From NCBI GenBank assembly GCA_000934455.1, contig KN886104.1:13259-67270 (forward strand): a DNA stretch of 54,012 nucleotides, given 5' to 3'. Below the pieces are notes generated by a model. The model had not been told where the DNA came from, made no database searches, and saw nothing but the letters and a program-made list of their open reading frames with translations. The position numbers and the translations under genes are program-made. This DNA is from Apostichopus parvimensis (Eukaryota > Echinodermata > Holothuroidea > Aspidochirotida > Stichopodidae). This document shows, piece by piece, positions 12,806 to 24,795 of the stretch; position 1 is the first letter of the stretch, and each line of letters starts with the position of its first letter.

Positions 12806-15800
12806 CGGTAATTTTGTAGTATTTTTTATGTAATATTTTAGTAACTTCTGCTACCTTATGGAGTCCTTGTAATCAAATGATGTAATATTTATTATGACGA
12901 CATTGCTCGGACCTTGATATTGCTCTCAAATTCATAATGTGTCAATATCAATAAACATTTAATGGTGTCCATGGAATGATGCAGGATTGTTTGGCTAAAA
13001 AGCATGTACTACCAACTATTCGACAAACATCGCTCATATTGTGTAATACATTAGGTGGCATGTAAATGATATTCTACTGGGTACAGGTGTATGAGTTAAG
13101 TAATATAGTAAAACTATACCGTACTTCATATGTAAATAATCAAACATTCTGCGGCTTCTTGTTATTACTTCAAAAGAACATTAGCTCTCTTTTCATCTAG
13201 TACTCTCAAGTATTCTTTAAGTACTCATCCTAATCGAGGACCATATGCTTTAAATCGAGTTCAAGTATGAGCATTTGTACATCCGAATATGAGTTTTCAC
13301 TGATGAGTACGAGTACTGTAATGTCTGAGTACTTTAGATCACGTGCTAGTACTGAGTACTACTTGGTTACACAACACTTAACACTTCTTGAGTACTATAA
13401 TAGTGCAGCAAACACAGGTCTATTGGTATATAACCAATCTAAGAAAAACAAAATGAAGTTCTAAAGTACTATCATGGTGTATGCAATCTCATTATATGTT
13501 GCTTAAATGTTCTTGCGATAGCGTTGGAGTGTACAGACTTTTATAAAATAAAATAATACAAAATATTAAAACAGAGTTGTTTGACTTCCACCAATTAAAC
13601 GTGAACCATCCCTGTTTTAAAGACCTTGCAATGATGGTATTTAAGTACATCGTGGTTTTAAGAGGTTACCGTTTGGAATGATGTAGCTCATTTTGGGGAT
13701 CATCATTTTTTAACCTAAAATACCACACCCTCCAGGAGAAGCCCAGTTGACGTGCAGTTCCTATTTTGGAATTCATTGCCCGCCGAGAATTAACCTTAGA
13801 GTTCGGTTACCTTTTAAGCTATAGTTACTCTCCCTACTCCTTTATATTTCTCCCTACATCTTCCCTACCACTCCCACTACCTCCTAATCCCATCTTTTAG
13901 GCGTGCAATATAAGCTCTAACTTTCTGCTTACTTTCACTATGACAAACGTGGTTTGGTCGAAAAACTATAATCGCAAGTACACTGTTTACACTGCTATAA
14001 TATATATACCTATTAAAGAATACTCGATCCCCACCCCCCTCCCCAAATGGAAAATTCCAACTAGTTATATAGTGATGTTTGTGTTACAATTGAATATTCA
14101 TAGTGTTCTTGACTGTAGATTACATTTTAAGTAAACCCTGTAGGAACATGTGACATAGAAATTTAAACACAGAAGCCATAACGCACCTGCAAAGAACAAT
14201 GCGCTGTGCAGCAATATAAATGTCACTAGCGCCATATCGATACACTCAAAACAAGGACTCGCACAAGGGTGCCTACTTTACAACAACCAGGTTTCGACAA
14301 AATCCTATTATTGTCAAAATATCTTTCATTTTCAAATATAAAAACACTTGATGCAGCATATTAGCTCGAATTTTGTGTGAAAAAAATGTATTTTAGGATT
14401 TCAGCCGCGACTTTCACAGTTGTTCTTCCTTTTTGCACAAAAAAAGGAACTCATATAGCATGTTCGAAAATGTTGTACAATCTTACGTTAGTCACTCACC
14501 TATATCCATAAAGCACGAAGCCCAGCCGTCTATATTTTTTACCATGCTGGCTTCGATGATACCGAAATGTAGGAGAGACGGCTTTACAAAAATGTTTGGG
14601 CCCTTGGGACGCAGATACTCCGAGTTGGAGGGGCACCAACAATTTATGAGGGCACCAACAATGCTTACCGGTGTATAATATGTGCTTTGTTGTTATTATA
14701 ATTTTTTTGGGAAACCAAAGCATCCATGTGAGAAACAATAGTTCCTTTATGCAATTATTGTAAAAGTGTGCAACAATAAAGCTATTACAATGTCACACAG
14801 GTGTACTTTGTATCTTGGGAAATGGTAATCCTTCATCAGTTTAGTGACATATTTTGCATAGTTTAGGAAGAATACTGAATAAAACACTATGTATGTTTCT
14901 GACAAGAACGCTACGATTAACGAATAACAGACGACGTACCACAAATGGATTTACAATGTTTCAATATATCAACAGTTGGGCATGACTAAATCACGTGTCG
15001 AACTTTCACAGCACTAATACACACATCTACCCGGAAATTATGGAAACGTGCCATACTGTTCACTTTCGACTTTCCTTTACTAATGAATAGCTTCTTCAAA
15101 CGAACTGCAAACGTTTCAAAATCGTTGTCCTTACATTAGTTATCACTTTATATCAGTAAAGCAGTATAGTAGTTAATGCCTATACATAAGTTGTTGGATG
15201 GTCCAATCCATGGATAATAAGGCAAACTTGCATAGCAGTTTCCCAAACTTCATTGTTTTAATCCTCAGTTTTGCAACCGAAATGGAATCTTATTCATGGT
15301 CATTAGATTTAACTTTGTGGCGTGTAGTGTAAAGAGAGTAGGAATGGTCTAGTCCGAATTTTCAACGCCCGCCCCCCCCCCCAACCCCTCCCCCTCCATC
15401 AATGATGTTATGAGGCTTAGTTTAAATTTTTCTCAAACCTTGGTCTATGTCGTTCAACATGTTATGAGTATGTTCATTTGTTTAATATAACTTGTGGAAG
15501 TTACTTATTGTGGAGAACTTGAAGCATTTTTCAATGTAATTGAACTACAAATGTATACATTTTTAATTCATTTGATCATTCTTCATCATGTAGTAAACAC
15601 ATACTATACATGTTGATTGTGAGAACTTTTCTCACCTTAGAGCTGTATTCTCTAGGATTTGACAATTGCTATATACGATTCAGGATAAACTAAACATTGC
15701 TGCAACTAATAGATGCCGATTCAGTACTCCCTTTGAACAAAGTTAATTCAGGTTTGTTTCTTATCTCGATGTTTGTTTGACAATCTATTAAAATAATTCG

Positions 15801-16251
15801 AATTTTAGATACTAATATCACAATACATACAGAAATTGCTTTCCGTTATATATGAATGCACTTACAGGTTCATATGCGGGAAAATGTAACTTCACCTTTT
15901 CAATGGATAATGCTAACTATACGTTATGAAACACAAACAAGTCAGGTTGTCATTGTGGTACCTTCAAATAACGTATATATTAATGTTAAGATTGAAATAT
16001 AAGTGTAGTCATGTGATTAATATATCACGCAGGCATCACGCTGAAGTCACATGCCATTTGCTCCGTATTTACGTTTGGATCCGTGTCAATCCTCTCAATA
16101 CGGGGTGGTAGTAGCGTAGCAAGGAGATGAACAGGAATATCATATGGCCCTTAAAGGAGAAACCATAATTATCAAGTCCAACCTTGGTTTGACCTTTGGT
16201 AATTTTGATTTATATCTGACACCCTGGACGCACGGAAATGGAACGTTCATG

Positions 16252-16525
16252 CTTTCTCCATTGAGCAAAGAATTTCCTTTCAATTTCCAGTTTGGTGGAG
16301 AGATTCTATCTATTTCTTTAAGTGGGTCGGCATCAGTGGTTAGGTGTTTTTCTTTGTCGGTACCGGCTGCATTGACCTAGAAACGTCACTTTCTCCGTTG
16401 AGAAAAGAATTTCCTTTCAATTTCCAGTAAGGTTGAGAGATTTTACCTATTTTCTTTAGTGGGTCGGCACCAGTGGATGGGTGTTTTTCTTTGACGGGAC
16501 CGGCTGCATTGACCTAGTAACGTCG
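16252..16525. repeat. Two tandem copies of a 137-bp unit
   Basis: The first unit (16252-16388) and the second (16389-16525) both begin CTTTCTCC and run through TTTCCTTTCAATTTCCAG and the GGCTGCATTGACCTAG segment. Spacer copy 2 has a single unit (from about 43700), so the tandem duplication arose in copy 1, or one unit was lost from copy 2. Confidence 0.8.
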
Positions 16526-16782
16526 CTTTCGATACCGCTGAGCTTTTAGGGATCGAATACAGTGACTAATTGCTTTTAGAACCGTATAACTTATGACTCT
16601 TTACGTGTATGAAGTATTTCCAATGGTGTAATATGTTGGCTGGGACAACAACGAGGAAGCTCCCGAGAGTTCCAGTACTTTCAGCTAGTTACCTCTTAGC
16701 AATTTGAAGCACACACATAAATGTCAGACAGAACAATTACTCCTCTTGTGAACCTTGGAATATATCTCAGCACTATATATAT

Positions 16783-18055
16783 CAGGGGCGTATCCAGGAT
16801 TTTCTAACCCGGGGGCGCGAATTACTATCTAAGCGGAGCGCCACCATCGGTTGGCGCGGAGCGTACAAGAAAATTTCTGGTTTTGATACCCCCAAGATCA
16901 CCGGAAATGGCACTTCTCGTGCTTGAAAATGACCAACCAGATGTACACTTTTGCCTGAGAACCAAGTATTTCCCAATAGTTTTTTTCTCTCCATCCATAA
17001 CCTTTCTGAAGATTGTCACCAGTCACACATCATGTTCGACCTCATCGCATCTCCTGTGGATCATTGCTTTTGTAGGTGATTCTACGTCACGGCCCACAAT
17101 ATCCGAAAGCCCCATCTTTTCAAGGTTTTAAGCCCATTATTTGTTCAGAATTTGAAAATTCACATTTCTCGTGAATAAAATCACTTCAAAATGTTGCACA
17201 AAATTCCAATTGGGCTCCTACGCCTTTGACTACACACATATACAGTATTGAGGCTGTTCATCCTGGAACATGCATTTTCATGATCACTGATATGATGTGA
17301 TATCTGCTCTTTGCTTTACAAATTCGAACAGGCGTGTAGCGAGTTATATGCGAAGGGAGGGGCGAAGCCTGTAGGCAAACTATCTAAGCGTAGCGCCACC
17401 ATGAGTTGGCGCGAAGCGTACAAGAACATTTTGGCCGAAATTGCCTCCCAGATCGCTGGAAATGACACTTCCGAGGCCTTGTAAGTTGCATCTAAGCATT
17501 GTCTATTTTGAAATTACTAGCGATATCATAAAGAAAATTTGCTCGGGGGGGGGGGCGGTCGCCCCCTTCCCGAAATGCGTCATGTTCCCCGACGACTCGG
17601 TCGAGTTCAAGACCAGCCACAGTTGGTTCCATTGCACAATTGTACAATTGTTTAAGGCGTCCATACACACACGCGTTATGATAGACCATATTTGTATATA
17701 GATACATTAGTGAGAGAGGAAAAATGGAAACGTCAAAAATGGAGTTGGCGGTGTAAGGGGTAGGGTGAAGCGCACGTCCCTCCGTAATCCTCGATCTCTC
17801 ACTGGCTACCATGTGTATATAATAGGGATCAGCGCTTTAATTATGACTGTTCCTCTTTCTCTTTCTCTTCTTGGCGTTTATCTTCTACTCTCTCCTTTTC
17901 TCCTTTTTCTCTCTTTCTTCTTTTTCTTTCCCTTCCTTCCTCTCCTCCTTTTCTTTTTTCCCCCTCTTTTTCCCTTTTTTCTTCTCTTTCTTTCTCTCCT
18001 CTTTTCCTTACCCGGGGGGCGCGCGCCCCCAACGCCCCCCCTGGATACGCACCTG
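16783..18055 (+). mobile_element. Non-autonomous hAT-like DNA transposon
   Basis: It begins CAGGGGCGTATCCAGG and ends with CCTGGATACGCACCTG, giving imperfect terminal inverted repeats. It sits in a TATATAT-type target, and the unoccupied site is readable in spacer copy 2 near 44110-44125. A flanking repeat of 7-8 bp fits the 8-bp duplications made by hAT transposases, with ambiguity because the target is a TA run. The interior has a long C/T-rich tract (about 17840-18010) and a GC-rich terminus but no transposase. A relative lies inverted at 46763-48485. The CAGGGGCGTA terminus is common among animal hAT elements; the family assignment rests on that and on the target size. Confidence 0.8.
17840..18012 (+). 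repeat. Polypyrimidine (C/T) tract
   Basis: Almost pure C/T for about 170 bases, part of the hAT-like element. The inverted relative shows the matching purine tract at about 46800-46980. The translated products (long Ser/Phe/Leu or Glu/Arg/Lys runs) are artefacts of composition. Confidence 0.85.
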
Positions 18056-20285
18056 TATATATTGGGTTTGTGGTGGGGAGGGGGTGTAGCCGCAGCGTTT
18101 GTGATTTATTGTTCTCTCGTAGGAAGATTAAAACACTAATACATCATTATCGTATAGTACAATGACTTCGAAATGTTAGTTCATTATTTCCCCTTATATT
18201 GTATTGAGAGAGTAATATAATAGAACTGAAGCATATTTTAAGTAATAACATATAAACGATACAAGAGCTTTCACTTTGACTTTTACTTTGACGTCATTGT
18301 TACCGCAGAGAGATATTAGCAGTAAGCAACATTTATAATTGTAACAACTCGATGAAAGCAAGATCTCTTCAGAGGCAGACTTATACAAAAACTGGAATGG
18401 CATTGTCTACAACTAATAATTGCAATACCGATTTCACAAAAGATCATTGTCGAACGTTCTGTTCCGTTACGTCTCGAATCTCCGAAAGGAGTATATGTGT
18501 AATATGCCCAACAGTAATATTTAATAAATAATACTTTTAATAATTTAATAGTATTATTTAATATGATTAAATAAATCGCCTCGAGCCAATTCTTCTTCCT
18601 ATTGCCGATTGCTTTGAAAGGAGCGACTGCTTGGCGGTAAAGTTAAATAATACTTTGGAAAAGATCAATTAAAGCATTATTTAACGTTATGCTTAGTTTG
18701 TAAGTACGATAAATCTTTCGTTCGCTATTTTGCTATAAGGAAGACCTAAGTTATTTAATTCATGCACCCAACCTGCAACCTGTACACGAGAGATATGGTA
18801 TTGTTGTAAGACTGTTGCATGTTTACCATAGCAACAGTTGTCATGAAAATGCATTGTGTGGAAATTTCATAAATGTCTATGGTGGTGAGACAGTAATAGT
18901 TTGACCAAGATTCCATTTTGAGTTGGGAGAGAGAAGGGTGGCAAGTAATTCAACGTGGCCGTTTGTGTGAGGTGTGTGTGTGTAATGTGTGTGTGAGGCG
19001 TGTGGGAGAGTGCTTACAAAGATGGTTGCACATTTCCTCCTAACTGTCATGTCGTTGTGTAACGTCGTTGTTTGTTTCATAGCGCCACCAATTTTGTTAA
19101 CTGAAGAAAAATGCTAGCTTTACGATCGATTGCGATCACGCCGTAAACATTAGTGTTTCGAATATTCTGCCCTAGTTAGATACAGTTGGTAAGTGAGATG
19201 TTATTGACACTATTTTAACGGCTGAATGACCCTGGGGCAGTGGGGGTTGTTTCAAAAGACTAATTCATAAGAGAAGCATCAATATGTAATACAACATTGT
19301 ACGAGACAATGCCATATACAGCTAAACAAAAGGTGTAGTTCCTCTGCGATTTATGGCAATAACAACACAACATTTTTAACATAACGCGCATGCCAAAATG
19401 AGAAGATGGCCGATATCACTAGTACCATTTAGCTAAGATATCAAAGTATGAACAATAACTGTGATTGATTAATGGAGAACATCATAGATCACGTGGTCAG
19501 TTTAACTTTGAAAATATGTGCGAAGAAGCTTGTCGTGACGTCATAGTCGTCATGTAACCAAAATTTAAAATAAAATCTGCAACTCCATGAACTACATTCT
19601 TATATTTATGGAATTATGCCATATTTTTCAATACAGTTATTTGCAAACAACAAATTCAACATTTTAATTTTTTTATTTGATTTATTTTATAAACAGATCA
19701 ACAAATGAGGGTATGTTCTCGAGAAAAAAGTCAATACGCTATATTATTGTTTTCACTCAAATTTAACGTACAGGATCATAGAGTCAGGGTTATGAGCGAT
19801 GATGGAATACGTAGGACTGCTGTGGAGGAAGTGTCATATACACAACTACAGTAGACCTACACTATCACAGGATTGCGTTGCCGACCTTCCACCTCTGTAA
19901 TTTCCTACAAACACCTACTTAACCGTATACATGACTAAACCATACAATTAACAATTGGTAATTGAATCAATCATATGATTGGAAAGGATTCAAATAACTG
20001 CCATTCAATAATATTTAATATCGTATTAGCTTAACTATATAACATATGACTCATGCATGGTGTCTGCTAACTTTGACATCATTTGTCTGCCCTTCTCCTT
20101 TATATAGAGGTAAAGAAAGCATAGTATTAACTTTATTTGTGTTCAGTACCAATCATAAACGTTTTCCTTCAGCTGAGCGTAAACATGAGGCTGAAAATCC
20201 ACACTCACCGGTTTGCTTAAATTTTTGTTTAAGGTTGGTCTATGCCTATAGGGGTTTTCTTTGTTACTGTTTTGTTCATAAAGTT

Positions 20286-20725
20286 NNNNNNNNNNNNNNN
20301 NNNNNNNNNNNNNNNNNNNNNNNNNNNNNNNNNNNNNNNNNNNNNNNNNNNNNNNNNNNNNNNNNNNNNNNNNNNNNNNNNNNNNNNNNNNNNNNNNNNN
20401 NNNNNNNNNNNNNNNNNNNNNNNNNNNNNNNNNNNNNNNNNNNNNNNNNNNNNNNNNNNNNNNNNNNNNNNNNNNNNNNNNNNNNNNNNNNNNNNNNNNN
20501 NNNNNNNNNNNNNNNNNNNNNNNNNNNNNNNNNNNNNNNNNNNNNNNNNNNNNNNNNNNNNNNNNNNNNNNNNNNNNNNNNNNNNNNNNNNNNNNNNNNN
20601 NNNNNNNNNNNNNNNNNNNNNNNNNNNNNNNNNNNNNNNNNNNNNNNNNNNNNNNNNNNNNNNNNNNNNNNNNNNNNNNNNNNNNNNNNNNNNNNNNNNN
20701 NNNNNNNNNNNNNNNNNNNNNNNNN
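20286..20725. other. Assembly gap (440 N)
   Basis: A run of N interrupts spacer copy 1. The equivalent part of copy 2 (about 49020-49318) is roughly 300 bp of AT-rich sequence with a TATATA-rich stretch at its right end, so the gap length is probably nominal. Confidence 0.95.
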
Positions 20726-21130
20726 TAAAGGGGGATTTAATTATTATTTACGTTTTCTACGAAACCAATGGTCAGTAGACTGTATTGTAGAAGACCCTTA
20801 TACTAGCCCAACTATCCTAGTTACAGACAACTTCTATATCCTCACCCTTTTCTGTATCATCAACTCAAATATGACTTTAAAAGCCCTATTAACAGTACCG
20901 ATGAACATTTAGCCTGCTAAATCGTGATTGATTCAGCCAAATGCTTAGTAGTACACTTCATTTTGGCAAATTTATGGTTCAGAACTCACCTTGCATTAAT
21001 TCAACCTGCCCATCTTTTTCGTTATGGATCATATATGTCCAACTTTGTAACTTAATGCGTATATTATAGGTGTTAGATATTGATAAACAACGAGATAGTG
21101 AGCCTCTGGAACTATGTGTGTTGCTATTTT

Positions 21131-21158
21131 CAATATTATTATTATTATTATTGTTCTG
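21131..21158. repeat. ATT microsatellite
   Basis: A short ATT run; the equivalent position in spacer copy 2 (about 49690-49720) has fewer and interrupted units. Confidence 0.7.
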
Positions 21159-24084
21159 TTCCATCAATAAAACAACACTTTAATCGCATATGAACGCAAA
21201 AGAGACCGTCTTTTAGTATACTATACAAAGAAGCGGTGATTTCTGATACATCCATATGGTTAGTATTACAAGCTCTCATTCAACGCCACATAACCTCAGA
21301 ACTCCTTTCTCTGCTCTCAGGAATATACAAGATGTGGTTAAAGAGATGTGGTAAAGTAGAAACATATAGAAAGACTCATAGTGCTTGCTAGTGATTGCAT
21401 TTAAACCATGTGATATATGGGACTGTGTATTTGCTAGCAAGTCATAATACTTGATCATACATGATCACTGCCTGGAAAATATTAAAAAAGCTGCAAACCT
21501 GACAATTCAAAACATTGTATGAAAAAACACTGATTTTCAACATGAAGTAGCATATTATTAGCGCACCCTTGTGAGTTTTGCAAACATTATCTAGCAGTGA
21601 CAAGAAAAGTTGTAATTTTGACATCGTCAGCAAAAAAATGAATAACTGGCGTGAAAGAGCATCAAAAAAGATGATAAAAAGGTCGGACACAAGGATGGAA
21701 TCTTGAGTGACGAAAGCCTCAACTGAAAGACAGTTAGACTTAACGTTATTCATAATAAGACCTTGATATCTGTAACTATTTGAAGGTTACAACTGGTTTA
21801 ACTGTGCCTTTCAATGCATTTATAATTTTCGTCCAAAGTTTTTCCCCTCCATATCATTTGGGAGGATGGGGCCAGAGGTGAGACTGGGCTCTCTCAACTC
21901 CACTCCCGCTAGTTACGCCAATGCCTGACACATAAGTTTATCCACCCACTCGACATAAACCATCACCCTAAATATACTTGGCTATGGCATATATGGAGTA
22001 CAACATAACAATTTTCATAGGTAATTTTGTTCCTTTCTAACAAAAGAGCTTTATTCCATTGTATTGTACTTATGCACGTCTGTTATGATTGTAACGATTT
22101 CTGCATAGGTAAACTTATGGTCGTTGTAGAACCGCTGTATTCATTCCTTTGTAGACCATGGAAATGCTATTCACTGTACTTGTATATATTGGTATACCAA
22201 CTGATTCTATTGAATTTGAATTCCCACGACGTGGTTGGAATTACCCAATGCTATGTATAACGAGCGTTTAGCCCTATGACTCAACACATTAAACATTAGT
22301 ACATAGCCTACAATGACAACCGAGAGTTACAGTTAGTCTGAATCCAGTTTCAATTCGGTTTAATCAATAACAAACTAACCAACGTGAAGAAGATTTTCAA
22401 ACTCAGTTGTGGACAATACGGTGAGGCCATATGTAAGTATAACATAAACCGGCACATAGCATGGTGGTCAATTAGCCAGTCTGACTCAATATTGCCAACA
22501 TAGCCACCATTTTGTTTACATTTTGAGGGAAAAAGTATTTTCTTTTTCAGCATTTTCTTTGCTTTTAATAGTATCATGTGTTAACATCAACCAGTTGCTG
22601 ACACTTTTTTTTTGCAAAATGTCAACTCGTTTGGCTTATTTATTCTGGTTTGTGCCTCAAGTTTAGGTTGACTACCTAGCGTAGGTAGTCGTACGATACG
22701 GTAAACTTATGACATAACTTTATTCACATCTGTTCACAGCTAAGTCTATGTAAATAACATGGCCTATGTGTAGTATGTAAGCTCTCTTGACATTGACCCA
22801 TGTTACAAAATATAATATAAACGTTATATACCTTATATTTAGTTGTTGCAGTTGTTGTAAGTCCATGTGAAGGCGACATGGAATGGAATAGAAATTTGTA
22901 TACATTGTTGTACACATTCATTGCCTGCGCCTGTTTTGTGTTGTGTGTCACAATTTGATCATTGTAAACTTAGTTCAAGTGATATCAAATACAAAAGGAT
23001 CATTTTTGATTAAAAGATCTTCCGAATGCAATTTACCACACTGATTGTGTGGTGATAATGTATCGATATAAGCAAATGATTGCAATTTTCTTCAGCACAT
23101 TGACAGCACATAGCTAAAATAGTCTTTTTCGACAAAACAGACCAATCAAACTGAACACCAGTCTTACATCTTAACTTATTTATAGTTCTAACATGATCAA
23201 GCCTTAAAGTAGCCATCCACCTTGAATGTTGACCTAATGACGTAAAAGAGATGTTATATCCGGAGTAACTCGCATTTAGAAAGATTTGACTTTGAATTCA
23301 GCTCCGAAACGTCATTGCGTTTTGACAATTACAAACATGTCTGGCGGAAGCACGATTTATACTGGCATGTTTGTACTGACTAACAATTCAACTGAATAAA
23401 GGTTTCACAGTAATATTATTGTTAAACATTAGAAACATTTTACTTCAAGTTGGAACCCAATACAGACGTCGAGCTTGTTCTTTAGCTTGACCAATACTTA
23501 ACCATGACGTTGCAGCTACAACCTTACCTGAATAGAAATTTAAATATTGATATGTCCTCTCTGTGCAAACATGAAGAGTGATATAAGAACCCTTTGTACA
23601 GTGAATGATATTTCGAGGTCCAATAATACAATATATCCTTAAATAACTGGCATAATGGGCTTTGCATACGTTATGGTGCTGTTGTTGCGATACAAGTCTA
23701 GAACACACAGTTTCGTAAAATTGGTAAGTATATTAAAATAGTGCATGATTTGTATCATTTGTTCAAGTTCAGTTATTGTCTGGTGTTTTCGTGTTGCAAC
23801 AACATCAGAATAAACGGTTAATATCACCATATATTGTCAAAATAGAAACTATATCCTTTGCTAGATAAAGCAATTTTTTATCCAATTACTGGGTATAATT
23901 TACGTTAGTCTATGTAGGAACAACATTGATATATTTTTTAAATGCATACAAATGACAAGGTTATCATGAAACCAATTCCATGCCGCTTTCTAGGTCACAG
24001 ATTAATCACAGATTACAAGGTACACAGGGTGTACAGTGGTTTCTGGCAAGGCATATATGTATATAGGAATCACCACGAACAAAG

Positions 24085-24140
24085 CTCTTGGTAGCTCAGT
24101 TTGTAGAGCCCTGGGTGTGTAATCTCCTCCTAGCCATGCA
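24085..24140 (+). repeat. tRNA-like A-box remnant (both spacers)
   Basis: GGTAGCTCAGTTTGTAGAGC at about 24092 resembles the D-arm/A box of a tRNA or a tRNA-derived SINE. The copy at about 52624 is similar. No B box (GTTCRANTC) or acceptor pairing follows, so this is at most a decayed tRNA pseudogene or SINE head. Confidence 0.3.
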
Positions 24141-24767
24141 TTCCTTTGTTCTTTTCCTTGAGAAGTGAATACGTTAACTATATGACAATAGGTATAAGGG
24201 CGTGGTGCAAATGATTACTCTGACAGCATGAAAGAAGCTTAAACAACTATTTGACCATCCCTCTCCATACAATTCAGTATTAATTACAGTCTTGGACGTC
24301 GCTTGATTGCTAAATTTGTTCATTTGATTTAACAAATGTTGGCGAACAAGTATTACATTACATACTTGTATGCCTATAGTCTTTGTAGTATCTTGGTAAA
24401 CATACATAAAGTTAATATAAGAAATTGACATAAAGGTGCTATAATACTGCAAGACTGCTTCTATTGCCTATTTGAGGTGATACTTAAAACATTACTTCGT
24501 TGTTTTACGGTTCAATAATAAGATTCGATTCTGAATAGAGGGTCATTGATAAATCCTTTAACCAATGTTTTATACTAAAAGGGTACTTTACAGTCAAAAT
24601 TTCAAACGAAACAATACTTAACGTGGTGCACATCCTTTACATAACGTTTCAAGTTATACTCAAACAATTTTCGCTGTATTATTCAGCATTGAACGATTTA
24701 TGCTTTTGTATATTTTCCAATCTACTTAAAAATGTCCTTTATGTTTGGTCACTCTATTGTATCTTAC

Positions 24768-24795
24768 CTTCGGGCAAACCGTTACTGCATTAATG
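24768..24795 (-). CDS. Gene 3 candidate micro-exon (28 nt)
   Basis: A strong acceptor (GGTTTCTTTCAG) and a strong donor (AAG|GTAAGA) flank 28 nt. Joined in phase 1 to the membrane exon it adds Thr-Leu-Met-Gln and then a stop, giving an almost tail-less receptor. The signals could be coincidental, or another exon may intervene. Confidence 0.3.

Larger units (their letters stand above)
10153..24460. repeat. Spacer duplication, copy 1 (about 14.3 kb)
   Basis: This interval is collinear with 36263-53005. The shared block begins at TTGTTGAGGTGTCGG and ends near AAGACTGCTT. In a sampled 264-nt stretch (23445-23708 against 52018-52281) I counted about 11 substitutions and no gaps, so about 96% identity there. 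Identity is lower in some parts and broken by indels. This copy holds a hAT-like element (16783-18055) and a 137-bp tandem duplication (16252-16525) that copy 2 lacks, and about 0.56 kb at roughly 12241-12805 that is absent in copy 2. No gene is supportable inside it. Its unsequenced gap corresponds to about 300 bp of real sequence in copy 2. Confidence 0.9.

Noticed and set aside
14433-14678. Conserved open frames with partner at 41630-41986
   Set aside because: Frames differ in length and are broken by indels between copies; part of the non-coding spacer.
17765-18139. Open frames of Phe/Leu/Ser or Glu/Lys/Arg runs
   Set aside because: They translate the polypyrimidine tract; low-complexity artefact.
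20046-20285. Open frame shared with 48781-49050
   Set aside because: It runs into an N gap in one copy; differences are mostly amino-acid changing, and no motif is seen.
23010-23216. Cys-containing minus-strand frame conserved at 51583-51810
   Set aside because: Conservation is no better than for the surrounding duplicated spacer, and no known domain is visible.
23445-23708. 87-codon minus-strand open frame intact in both spacers (partner 52018-52281)
   Set aside because: About 11 nucleotide differences give 10 amino-acid changes, so there is no sign of protein-level constraint; there is also no splice or domain support.
24092-24140. tRNA gene
   Set aside because: Only an A-box-like string; no B box, anticodon stem or acceptor pairing.
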